A DNA stretch of 12,011 bases from Clostridiales bacterium (GTDB lineage: Bacteria; Bacillota; Clostridia; Oscillospirales; Acutalibacteraceae): NCBI GenBank assembly GCA_012728445.1, contig JAAYFA010000369.1, forward strand, positions 1-12,011, written 5' to 3'. The translations under genes were made by a program, and so were the position numbers. Shown here piece after piece: positions 6,599-12,011 of the stretch (positions within the stretch are counted from its first letter, which is position 1; the number at the start of each line of letters is the position of its first letter). Under the pieces are notes generated by a model. That model searched no databases and was not told where the DNA came from. It saw only the letters and a list, made by a program, of their open reading frames with translations.

Positions 6599-7189
6599 TT
6601 GATTACCCAAATGTCTAAAAAGATATCATCTTTTTTTGTGGCAAACAGTATAGTAATAAAGGAAGATATTGAATTTTATGAATACAGTTTAGAAATATTT
6701 CTTTCAACAATACTTAATTTTGTGGCAATCGTAATTATGGCAGTGCTTACCAAGAGCATTCTGATTACTTCCGTTTATCTTTTGGGGTTTATACCTCTTA
6801 GGTTGATTGCCGGGGGATTTCATGCGACGACGCATCTAAAATGTTTTCTGGTTCTTATGGGGACATATGTCACATATCTTGCGATTATTAAATGTATCCC
6901 TCATACATGGATTTTTTGTTCAACTATAATTGCTAATTTAGTTGCACTTGTATTAATATTTATTCTCGCACCGGTCGAAGATGAAAACAAGCCGGTTTCG
7001 GAGGAAGGAAAAAAATTTTTTAAGGTGAAAAGCCGTATTGCAATTATATCGTATTTTATTGTCGTTCTTATCATGATGTATACCATTTCAAACATGATTT
7101 TTGCGTTTTCTCTTGCGCTGGGATTACTTTCAATTGCTTTTTCTTTACTCGCAAGTTTGGTAAGGAATAAAATACAAAAAAGTCATTAA
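6599..7189 (+). CDS. agrB: AgrB-like autoinducer-processing membrane peptidase
   Basis: AgrB is an integral membrane cysteine endopeptidase that cuts the C-terminal tail from AgrD and helps form the thiolactone ring. The 196-residue protein has five or six hydrophobic segments. The catalytic pair is His75 and Cys82 in RLIAGGFHATTHLKCF, seven residues apart as in staphylococcal AgrB (His77/Cys84). The APVEDENKP segment near 124-132 is also typical. I chose the TTG start at 6599 because AGGGGAG lies about 9 nt upstream; the next ATG (6611) would be too far from that site. Its likely substrate, agrD, starts 34 bp downstream. Expression is probably driven by the repeat-flanked promoter after agrC. 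Identification is firm; the substrate is inferred from position. Confidence 0.94.
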   Translation: MITQMSKKISSFFVANSIVIKEDIEFYEYSLEIFLSTILNFVAIVIMAVLTKSILITSVYLLGFIPLRLIAGGFHATTHLKCFLVLMGTYVTYLAIIKCIPHTWIFCSTIIANLVALVLIFILAPVEDENKPVSEEGKKFFKVKSRIAIISYFIVVLIMMYTISNMIFAFSLALGLLSIAFSLLASLVRNKIQKSH

Positions 7190-7204
7190 TGCATGATGCA
7201 TTAA
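7186..7204. repeat. 19-bp palindrome at the agrB-agrD junction
   Basis: TTAATGCAT (7186-7194), a central G, and ATGCATTAA (7196-7204) form a perfect palindrome that includes the agrB stop codon. As RNA it could fold to a 7-bp stem with an ATGAT loop, 6-7 nt before the agrD ribosome binding site. There is no T-run after it on the plus strand, so it is not a terminator there. It may set the ratio of agrB to agrD or be a protein-binding site. Confidence 0.6.
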
Positions 7205-7223
7205 AAAAAGGGGGGAAAATGAA

Positions 7224-7373
7224 ATGAAGAATCTCAAATCAGCACTGTTAAAATGGAGCGGAGTTTTTGCGTCACTCGTTTTAATCGTTGGTACTGCATC
7301 AGCACAATCAATGTGCTGGTTTTGGTATCATCAACCCGAAGTTCCTAAGGGCATGGACAAATTCACAAAATAA
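7224..7373 (+). CDS. agrD: AgrD-like cyclic thiolactone autoinducer precursor
   Basis: A 49-residue gene directly after agrB. The N-terminus MKNLKSALLKWSGVFASLVL is a basic, hydrophobic leader as in AgrD proteins. The core has Cys31 in SMCWFWY (residues 29-35), and the tail HQPEVPKGMDKF closely matches the conserved recognition tail of AgrD (DEPKVPKE in Staphylococcus aureus). Aligning the tails puts the AgrB cut after Tyr35, giving a five-residue ring Cys-Trp-Phe-Trp-Tyr closed by the Cys31 thiol, plus an undetermined N-terminal extension (perhaps within ASAQSM). The start has a GGGGGA site 8 nt upstream; an ATG five bases earlier is in a frame that stops after two codons. The aromatic ring is unusual. 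The peptide's exact ends need mass data. Confidence 0.92.
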   Translation: MKNLKSALLKWSGVFASLVLIVGTASAQSMCWFWYHQPEVPKGMDKFTK

Positions 7374-7423
7374 GTTCGCAGGTGTGCAGACAAAGGGGCG
7401 GTTCATCCGAATGGCTTCGTCAG

Positions 7424-7500
7424 GCTGTTGTAAAACCCAGAGCGACCAAAACCGGTTTCGTGTCGTTTTGCGCCTTGAGGAATGAAAGGAAAGGTGGTAT
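7424..7500 (+). repeat. Leader-like imperfect repeat, copy A (no gene follows)
   Basis: This stretch aligns with 7570-7645 at about three quarters identity over the core (7432-7494 against 7578-7639, one single-base gap). It has CAAAAC (7447-7452) and GTTTTG (7465-7470) as stem arms, then GCCTTG, GAATGAA and the ribosome-binding-like GGAAAGG (7488-7494). The following ATG (7503) is at once followed by TAG. It looks like a duplicated gene leader that lost its gene. Together with copy B it fills most of the 273-bp gap after agrD; I see no gene in that gap. Confidence 0.6.
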
Positions 7501-7569
7501 CGATGTAGTACAAGCAACGAATTAGGATAGTTTTTCATAGCGAGTGCTTGAATGTATCTGGAACGACAC

Positions 7570-7645
7570 ACCGTTACAAAATCCAAGGCGATCAAAACTA
7601 GATCCATGCTGTTTTCGCCTTGCAGAATGAAGGGAAAGGTCATAA
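7570..7645 (+). repeat. Leader-like imperfect repeat, copy B (in front of the secreted protein gene)
   Basis: The second copy of the element at 7424-7500, about 146 bp further on. The stem is stronger here: CAAGGCG (7584-7590) pairs with CGCCTTG (7616-7622), and AAAAC (7594-7598) pairs with GTTTT (7611-7615), closing a loop of about 12 bases. The ribosome binding site AGGGAAAGG (7631-7639) of the next gene lies just after the stem, so the hairpin could affect translation or RNA stability. Confidence 0.65.
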
Positions 7646-7646
7646 A

Positions 7647-8150
7647 ATGAAAAAAATATTGGGTATTATATGTGTGTTGTCTATACTGATTGTTCCCCTT
7701 ACAGTAGTAGCTTCAGCAATTACATATTTAACATCAGCCACTACGTATAGTACATATATGAATGCGAGCAATTCATTTAGTTCAACCTATCTAACGCTTG
7801 AAGATCCAACATTACAATATCGATACAGAAACTTGAAATGTGATTCTACTAGCGCCACACTAAACACGAAACTCTATTCATATAAAGTGCATTGGTATAA
7901 CATACTTAATCCTAGCGAATCTTTGGAAGGCTCAGCATATGCATCAGGACTTAATGCCAGCAACAGCAATGTATGGTATGGAAAAACTTACAGTATTGAT
8001 TGTAGTTCCTATCAGGATATACTTGATGCCTTTGACTGGATGTATACAGAGGACGGATACAGTGCTAGATTTTATTACCAATTATCTAACACTAATGGAA
8101 AAAATATACATAACAACTACGGACAATGGCAAATAATATCTTCATATTGA
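7647..8150 (+). CDS. Secreted protein of unknown function
   Basis: The 167-residue protein begins MKKILGIICVLSILIVPLTV, a clear Sec signal peptide with a likely cut after VASA (about residue 24). The mature part of about 143 residues is rich in Ser, Thr, Tyr and Asn (for example ATTYSTYMNASNSFSSTYLT). It has only two Cys (in NLKCDS and SIDCSSY), which could form one disulfide. Alternating polar and aromatic residues suggest a beta-rich fold. There is no membrane anchor, LPXTG signal or lipobox, so release to the medium is expected. I do not recognise the family. The ATG at 7647 has AGGGAAAGG eight bases upstream and gives the natural signal peptide start. Between agrD and an ABC transporter, a secreted effector or bacteriocin-like role is possible but not shown. 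Confidence 0.85.
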   Translation: MKKILGIICVLSILIVPLTVVASAITYLTSATTYSTYMNASNSFSSTYLTLEDPTLQYRYRNLKCDSTSATLNTKLYSYKVHWYNILNPSESLEGSAYASGLNASNSNVWYGKTYSIDCSSYQDILDAFDWMYTEDGYSARFYYQLSNTNGKNIHNNYGQWQIISSY

Positions 8151-8154
8151 TAAG

Positions 8155-8172
8155 CAAATTGCTGTGCAATTG
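8155..8172 (+). other. Small hairpin after the secreted protein gene
   Basis: CAAATTGC and GCAATTG pair (seven base pairs with one bulged A) around TGT, five bases after the stop. There is no T-run, so a terminator role is doubtful; 3'-end protection is possible. The rest of the gap to 8225 shows nothing I can name, and no convincing promoter. Confidence 0.3.
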
Positions 8173-8231
8173 AATCTATAAGCGTTGTGTACCAGATTGT
8201 TCGCGCCAAAATCAATTAATTTATCTTGAAA

Positions 8232-8266
8232 AAGTGATGGGGATGTTAATGCCATCCGCATCACTT
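8232..8266 (+). promoter_or_regulatory. Stem-loop directly before the ABC ATPase start
   Basis: AAGTGATGGGGATG (8232-8245) is complementary to CATCCGCATCACTT (8253-8266) at 13 of 14 positions, with a seven-base loop. The AAAGGATGGG ribosome binding site (8269-8278) and the ATG at 8282 follow at once. It may control translation of the transporter. Overlapping it, CTTGAAAAAGTGATGGGGATG-like sequence (8225-8245) is repeated as CTTGAAAAGGATGGGAATATG-like sequence (8264-8284), a possible local duplication. Confidence 0.55.
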
Positions 8267-8281
8267 GAAAAGGATGGGAAT

Positions 8282-8947
8282 ATGGTTGTATTAGACTGTG
8301 TATCCAAAATTTACAATGTTAATTCAAATAAGATCCATGCCGTGAATAATGTTTCATACTGCTTTGAAGAGGGAATAATGACATCCATTTGCGGAAAGAG
8401 TGGTTCGGGTAAATCTACTTTGCTGCACTTAATTGGCGGGCTTGATTGTGCCAGTGAAGGACATATTATTATCAATAATACCGACATTACAGAGGTGAAA
8501 GAAAGATCTCTTTCCGCATTCAGACGCAAAAACATCGGTTTTGTGTTCCAATTCTTTAATCTTGTATCGGAACTAACCGTCGCCGAAAATATCCGCTTTG
8601 CTCAACAAATCAGCAAAACAAAGAGAGATGACAACTATTTTAATGAACTTATTCATACATTAGAACTGGAAGATCGGTTAAACCATCTACCCGGTCAGCT
8701 CTCCGGAGGTCAGAAACAGCGAGTGGCAATTGCCCGTGCTTTGATATCAAAACCGGCGTTATTACTACTTGACGAACCTACCGGGAATCTAGATGCGGAA
8801 TCGTCTGAAGCTGTGTATAGCATTCTTCAAACACTGCGTTTACGGTTTAATCAATCAATTATTGTCGTGACCCATGATGTTGAATTGGCAAACAAATCGG
8901 ATAGAATCATCACTTTGAGGGATGGTCAAATCGTATCCGGAGGCTAA
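8282..8947 (+). CDS. ABC transporter ATP-binding protein (MacB/LolD type)
   Basis: The 221-residue ATPase has all the working motifs: Walker A GKSGSGKST (38-46), Q-loop Gln90 in GFVFQFFNL, signature LSGGQKQR (140-147), Walker B LLLDEP (161-166) and switch His198 in VVTHD. The FQFFNL and EPTGNLD wording is that of the MacB/LolD/SalX branch, which pairs with FtsX-type permeases in peptide export, antimicrobial resistance and lipoprotein release. The frame is open to 8234 (GTG and several ATGs), but I chose 8282: it has AAAGG eight bases upstream, gives the usual N-terminus (MVVLDCVSKIYN), and the extra codons fall in the stem-loop. The permease gene follows after four bases, so the two form one transporter. 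The substrate is unknown. Confidence 0.93.
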   Translation: MVVLDCVSKIYNVNSNKIHAVNNVSYCFEEGIMTSICGKSGSGKSTLLHLIGGLDCASEGHIIINNTDITEVKERSLSAFRRKNIGFVFQFFNLVSELTVAENIRFAQQISKTKRDDNYFNELIHTLELEDRLNHLPGQLSGGQKQRVAIARALISKPALLLLDEPTGNLDAESSEAVYSILQTLRLRFNQSIIVVTHDVELANKSDRIITLRDGQIVSGG

Positions 8948-8951
8948 AATT

Positions 8952-11462
8952 ATGTTTAAGCTGATGTGCGTTTATACATTTAAAACACTTTTTCGCAAGC
9001 GTAAATTTACGCTTGCATCTATTATATCAATTATTTTATTCATTGTATCAATTGTTTCTATTTTTATTGTAGGTATGTCTACATTACAGTCGTACAAAAG
9101 CTATCTTAACGGGTTATATGGTTCATACACAGGTGTTGTTCAAATTTCGGACGCCGAAATGCTGAATGAAATTGAAAAATCATCGGATATTAAAGAATCC
9201 TCTGTTATTTTTAATTACGGAACAATTGAAATGCAAGAACCGGGATTAAACGATAGATATAGTATTGCGTATATGGAAGGTTCTGCCCTTTCGTTAGCTA
9301 GCATTACATTACTGGATGGACGGTTGCCGGTCGGAGCAGGTGAAGTCTTGATAGAGGAGAGTGTACTGCAAAAATTAAACGGCAATATCGGGATAGACGA
9401 TTTTTACCCTTTCAGCATAGAATGCAAAGGGAAGACGGTAACCAAAAATTATAAAATTGTCGGGAAAACAAGCGATTACAGCGCATTCCAATTAATGCGT
9501 GCAGGAACAGCGTCATTATGGCCGTCAGTCATAATGACAAGTCAAGATAAAACACTTACGGTAAATGAAGTATATTTGGTCGCTTCTTCCAAAAACAATA
9601 ATCCTGAAATTTTGCAAAGCTTTTCGGAAAAATACTCTTCACAATTATTCATCAGCCAGCAATTTTCAAATGAAGCTTTTATCAATAATGTGGGCGGTTC
9701 AACTCAGGCAATTTTAATCATTGGTATGGTTGCTGTTTTTGTCATTGCTTTGTTATGCTTAAGTTCTTTTTCGTCTTTAAGCGCTGTGGTTATTGATGAA
9801 CAAATAAAAAGCCTGAAATTTATTGGAGCATCGTCATCTTCCATGCTCCTGTTTGGTATTCTAAATTTGATAATGTTATATCTGATAGCACTTCCCATAG
9901 GGTTTTTAGTTGGAATTGCCTGTGGGTATGGATTATCATCTTACATCGTAGCCGGTTTTGTTGACTTTTATGAATTTAATATATCTCTTTCGGGCATTGT
10001 CATCGGTATTCTTGCTGCGCTCATATTGCTTTTGCTTGTTAGAGTAATAAAGATTTTGATTATAAAAGACAAAAAGCCTTTTGCCCAGTCAAAGCGGGAA
10101 AAACTTCATATAAAAAACGGTAAATCACTTAACCACGGTTCTCTGTTTCTTAAATGGTCTGTTACCTCTATTCTTAAGAATAAGTGTGCGTATTTGGGTA
10201 TCGCGTTATCTATGACGGTATGCTTTTTTGTCCTGTTTATGGGGGGCGTATACAACCAAACTGTAGCCAAAGAATATGATGTGCATTTTCAGGACCATTA
10301 CAAAATTAGATATATGGATGGTGAGTTTTTTTCGTCTTTATTCATTCCCACTAACCCATATGCCGGAATTGATGAAGGTGATATTACTACTATTCAAAAT
10401 AATGGAGAACTTGACACCTTTTCATATATTAAGCAGCTCCGAGTGCTTGTTGACATAAGCACAGAAGATCAAATTATTGGTCATATGAGCCTTCAAAATG
10501 TCCGACAAATAACAGGTACCGATTCGAACCAATATGAAGCTGAACTTGCGGAGTACGGAATTACTCCGTCAGGCAACCTTTATACCGGACTATTGGATGC
10601 CTGTGACAATAGCCTTATTTCAAAACTACTAAAGAGTGAAAATACAGAGGGTATCTCGGATTCATCTTCGTTTGATGAGAAAAACGAGGTCATCATTGTG
10701 CATCGAAGCGATGTGAGCGTTCCGTTTAAAATAGGTGAAAATGCTAGATTAATTCAGCTTATTGCAAAAGACGGCTATGAAACGAAACCTGCGGACAGAA
10801 TGTTACTTGATCTAAATCTGCGGGTTAGCGCAATTGTGGAGATAGACAAATCCGAGTATCTGTATGATAAATTCTACGGTTCCGCTCTTGCTTTTGTCTG
10901 CAGTGACGCTGCCTTAAAAGACGTCGGTTTGAACCTGAATTACAATTACCTGTATTTAAATTTGAAGGACCCGACAGTGTATTCTGAGACACAGAAAGGT
11001 GTTAACCATTTAAACCAGCTCTATCCAGAAATGACTATAGTTTCCGAGCGTGAAAACGAGGCAGAGAAATATCAGCTTTTGCATACACTGAATCTGATTG
11101 TTGTTATCTTATCCATATTTATCTTCACTGTTTGCTTATTTAATATCATAAATATCCTTTCAATGAAGTACTTGAGTGATAAAAAATTGTGGGGAACATT
11201 AAGAGCGATGGGAATAAGCCGATTTCGTGTTGTTCTATATCATTTTGCTGAGATGCTTGCGGTAATGCTAGTCTCCGTGTTGCTGAGTGCATGCTTTTTA
11301 TTAGTGGCAGGACAAATAATCAGAAGTGATGTAACAATTTTCAACTCATTTGTACTGTACGGGTATTTTGTTTGCCCTCTGCTTATTTGTTTATTTACAT
11401 TGCCTATTGTACTGAGTGTATTTAATCAGAATATTATCAAGCAAATCGAATATCTAGGTTAG
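8952..11462 (+). CDS. FtsX-family ABC transporter permease, eight helices
   Basis: The 836-residue permease has one N-terminal helix (about 20-42), a large outer domain (about 43-248), three helices (about 250-275, 298-325, 347-370), a cytoplasmic linker, a helix at about 414-433, a second large outer domain (about 434-710), and three helices (about 713-735, 765-790, 801-825). Two FtsX modules in one chain fit the large permeases of Firmicute peptide-resistance and sensing transporters. The frame is open to an ATG at 8922 that would overlap the ATPase gene by 26 bases; the ATG at 8952 has a perfect GGAGG (8939-8943) eight bases upstream, so I use it. Two big outer domains suggest binding of a substrate outside the cell. 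It could export the secreted protein, give immunity, or sense peptides; these cannot be told apart here. Confidence 0.92.
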   Translation: MFKLMCVYTFKTLFRKRKFTLASIISIILFIVSIVSIFIVGMSTLQSYKSYLNGLYGSYTGVVQISDAEMLNEIEKSSDIKESSVIFNYGTIEMQEPGLNDRYSIAYMEGSALSLASITLLDGRLPVGAGEVLIEESVLQKLNGNIGIDDFYPFSIECKGKTVTKNYKIVGKTSDYSAFQLMRAGTASLWPSVIMTSQDKTLTVNEVYLVASSKNNNPEILQSFSEKYSSQLFISQQFSNEAFINNVGGSTQAILIIGMVAVFVIALLCLSSFSSLSAVVIDEQIKSLKFIGASSSSMLLFGILNLIMLYLIALPIGFLVGIACGYGLSSYIVAGFVDFYEFNISLSGIVIGILAALILLLLVRVIKILIIKDKKPFAQSKREKLHIKNGKSLNHGSLFLKWSVTSILKNKCAYLGIALSMTVCFFVLFMGGVYNQTVAKEYDVHFQDHYKIRYMDGEFFSSLFIPTNPYAGIDEGDITTIQNNGELDTFSYIKQLRVLVDISTEDQIIGHMSLQNVRQITGTDSNQYEAELAEYGITPSGNLYTGLLDACDNSLISKLLKSENTEGISDSSSFDEKNEVIIVHRSDVSVPFKIGENARLIQLIAKDGYETKPADRMLLDLNLRVSAIVEIDKSEYLYDKFYGSALAFVCSDAALKDVGLNLNYNYLYLNLKDPTVYSETQKGVNHLNQLYPEMTIVSERENEAEKYQLLHTLNLIVVILSIFIFTVCLFNIINILSMKYLSDKKLWGTLRAMGISRFRVVLYHFAEMLAVMLVSVLLSACFLLVAGQIIRSDVTIFNSFVLYGYFVCPLLICLFTLPIVLSVFNQNIIKQIEYLG

Positions 11463-11513
11463 AGGGTAAAACGTCATAAATGGTAATAAAAAAGAGCACA
11501 GATTTACGCCAAC

Positions 11514-11536
11514 GGTAATTCGTGAATCACGCTACC
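11514..11536 (+). other. Short inverted repeats before the last gene
   Basis: CGTG-AAT-CACG (11521-11531) lies within GGTA (11514-11517) and TACC (11533-11536). It forms a small two-part stem in the 105-bp gap between the permease and the last gene. No T-run follows. I see no clear promoter, so the last gene is probably read with the transporter. Confidence 0.3.
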
Positions 11537-11567
11537 ATACCCCATATTTTGACAGGAGGCCATAAAC

Positions 11568-12011
11568 ATGAAAAAGAGATTTTTATTCGTTGGTATATTT
11601 GTAGTTGTTATAATCTTAGGCTTGTCGGCTACACTATTACTTATCCCCAAAAATTCAACAAATGAGAAGTTGGACAAAGGGATAAGTGAATTGAAAATCG
11701 ACTTTCAGGAACAAGCGTTAAATCAGCCCGAGTTGTCTTTTTCGTCAAACCCTTATGATTACGTCAAAGATAACGAAAACTATCGACAGATTGTAACCTT
11801 GGGGTATAAGGCAATACCTGCAATTCAAAAGAGAATTGAAACATCAAGTGAAAATGGTCTTGTTGAGTACACCCTTGCAATTGCCGCCGAAGAAATAGCA
11901 CAAACGGATTTAAAGGTTGTTTTAGGTGGCAAATACAAGTATGAAACTGCAAAAGGCTTTAGCGCAAATTGGAAACGCTTTACAGGTGATTTAAAGAGCA
12001 ATGTAAAAAGA
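11568..12011 (+). CDS. Membrane-anchored protein of unknown function, partial (3' end beyond the window)
   Basis: An open frame of 148 codons runs to the window edge with no stop. A perfect AGGAGG (11554-11559) eight bases before the ATG marks the start. The N-terminus MKKRFLFVGIFVVVIILGLS (about 5-27) is a signal anchor; there is no Cys for a lipobox, so it is probably held by this helix with the rest outside. Two blocks recall extracytoplasmic domains of clostridial hypothetical proteins: NPYDYVKDNENYRQIVTLGY (about 63-82) and GLVEYTLAIAAEEIAQTDLK (about 99-118). That is a recollection of a pattern, not a database result. It follows the permease by 105 bp, so it may assist the transporter. 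Function unknown. Confidence 0.85.
   Translation, partial: MKKRFLFVGIFVVVIILGLSATLLLIPKNSTNEKLDKGISELKIDFQEQALNQPELSFSSNPYDYVKDNENYRQIVTLGYKAIPAIQKRIETSSENGLVEYTLAIAAEEIAQTDLKVVLGGKYKYETAKGFSANWKRFTGDLKSNVKR

Noticed and set aside
6611..6613. ATG as the start of agrB
   Set aside because: It lies about 20 bases from the AGGGGAG site, while the TTG at 6599 has normal spacing.
7308..7643. Minus-strand open frame of 111 codons across the agrD 3' end and the two leader repeats
   Set aside because: It runs antisense to agrD and through both repeat copies, has no ribosome binding site I trust and no recognisable domain. Its internal similarity is explained by the DNA repeat.
7374..7646. CRISPR-like array or LytTR site in the gap after agrD
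   Set aside because: There are only two imperfect copies about 146 bp apart with no short regular spacers, and I found no direct repeat with a 21-22 bp period here.
7647..8947. Lactococcin 972-type bacteriocin with its immunity transporter
   Set aside because: The secreted protein is longer and lacks a sequence pattern I can match to that family. The permease is an ordinary eight-helix FtsX type, so the idea stays only as a loose functional analogy.
8922..8951. Longer permease start overlapping the ATPase gene
   Set aside because: The ATG at 8952 has a perfect GGAGG eight bases upstream and removes the 26-base overlap.
11764..11952. Minus-strand open frame of 62 codons near the right edge
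   Set aside because: It lies opposite the last gene, which has a perfect AGGAGG site and an unbroken frame.

Overview
The window looks like a chromosomal segment from a low-to-mid-GC Gram-positive anaerobe of the Bacillota, class Clostridia. This rests on strong AGGAGG-type ribosome binding sites, TTGAAT/TATAAT-type promoters, an Agr-type cyclic-peptide signalling locus, and CoaX, MscL and ProC proteins of Firmicute type. I cannot name the genus from sequence alone. No rRNA, tRNA, CRISPR array, transposase or integrase was seen.

Left part (1-4340, roughly 50% GC in the lines I counted): housekeeping genes. A minus-strand type III pantothenate kinase gene (coaX, cut by the window edge) is divergent from a hemolysin III/PAQR-family membrane protein gene, and back-to-back sigma-A-like promoters lie between them. 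Next on the plus strand are mscL (with a C-terminal zinc-ribbon-like tail), proC, a strong hairpin, and a GH123/DUF4091-type glycoside hydrolase-like gene.

Right part (about 4341-12011, clearly AT-richer, 23-40% GC in sampled lines): an accessory cassette, all on the plus strand. It holds a complete Agr-type quorum-sensing locus in the order agrA-agrC-agrB-agrD. The regulator and kinase genes overlap by ATGA. agrB has a TTG start and the conserved His/Cys pair. agrD is a 49-residue gene whose predicted thiolactone ring is Cys-Trp-Phe-Trp-Tyr. Between agrC and agrB lie two 14-bp direct repeats with a 21-bp period next to a -35-like hexamer, the geometry expected of a LytTR-regulator site.

Downstream of agrD come a 273-bp non-coding stretch with two imperfect copies of a hairpin-containing leader element, a secreted 167-residue protein of unknown function, an ABC transporter (MacB/LolD-type ATPase plus an 836-residue, eight-helix FtsX-type permease), and a membrane-anchored protein that runs off the right edge.

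Working model (inference): AgrB processes AgrD to an aromatic cyclic peptide, AgrC senses it, and AgrA binds the repeats to amplify agrBD. The secreted protein and the transporter are candidate outputs, for example an effector and an export, immunity or sensing module. No LytTR-like repeat was found directly in front of those outputs, so that link is unproven.
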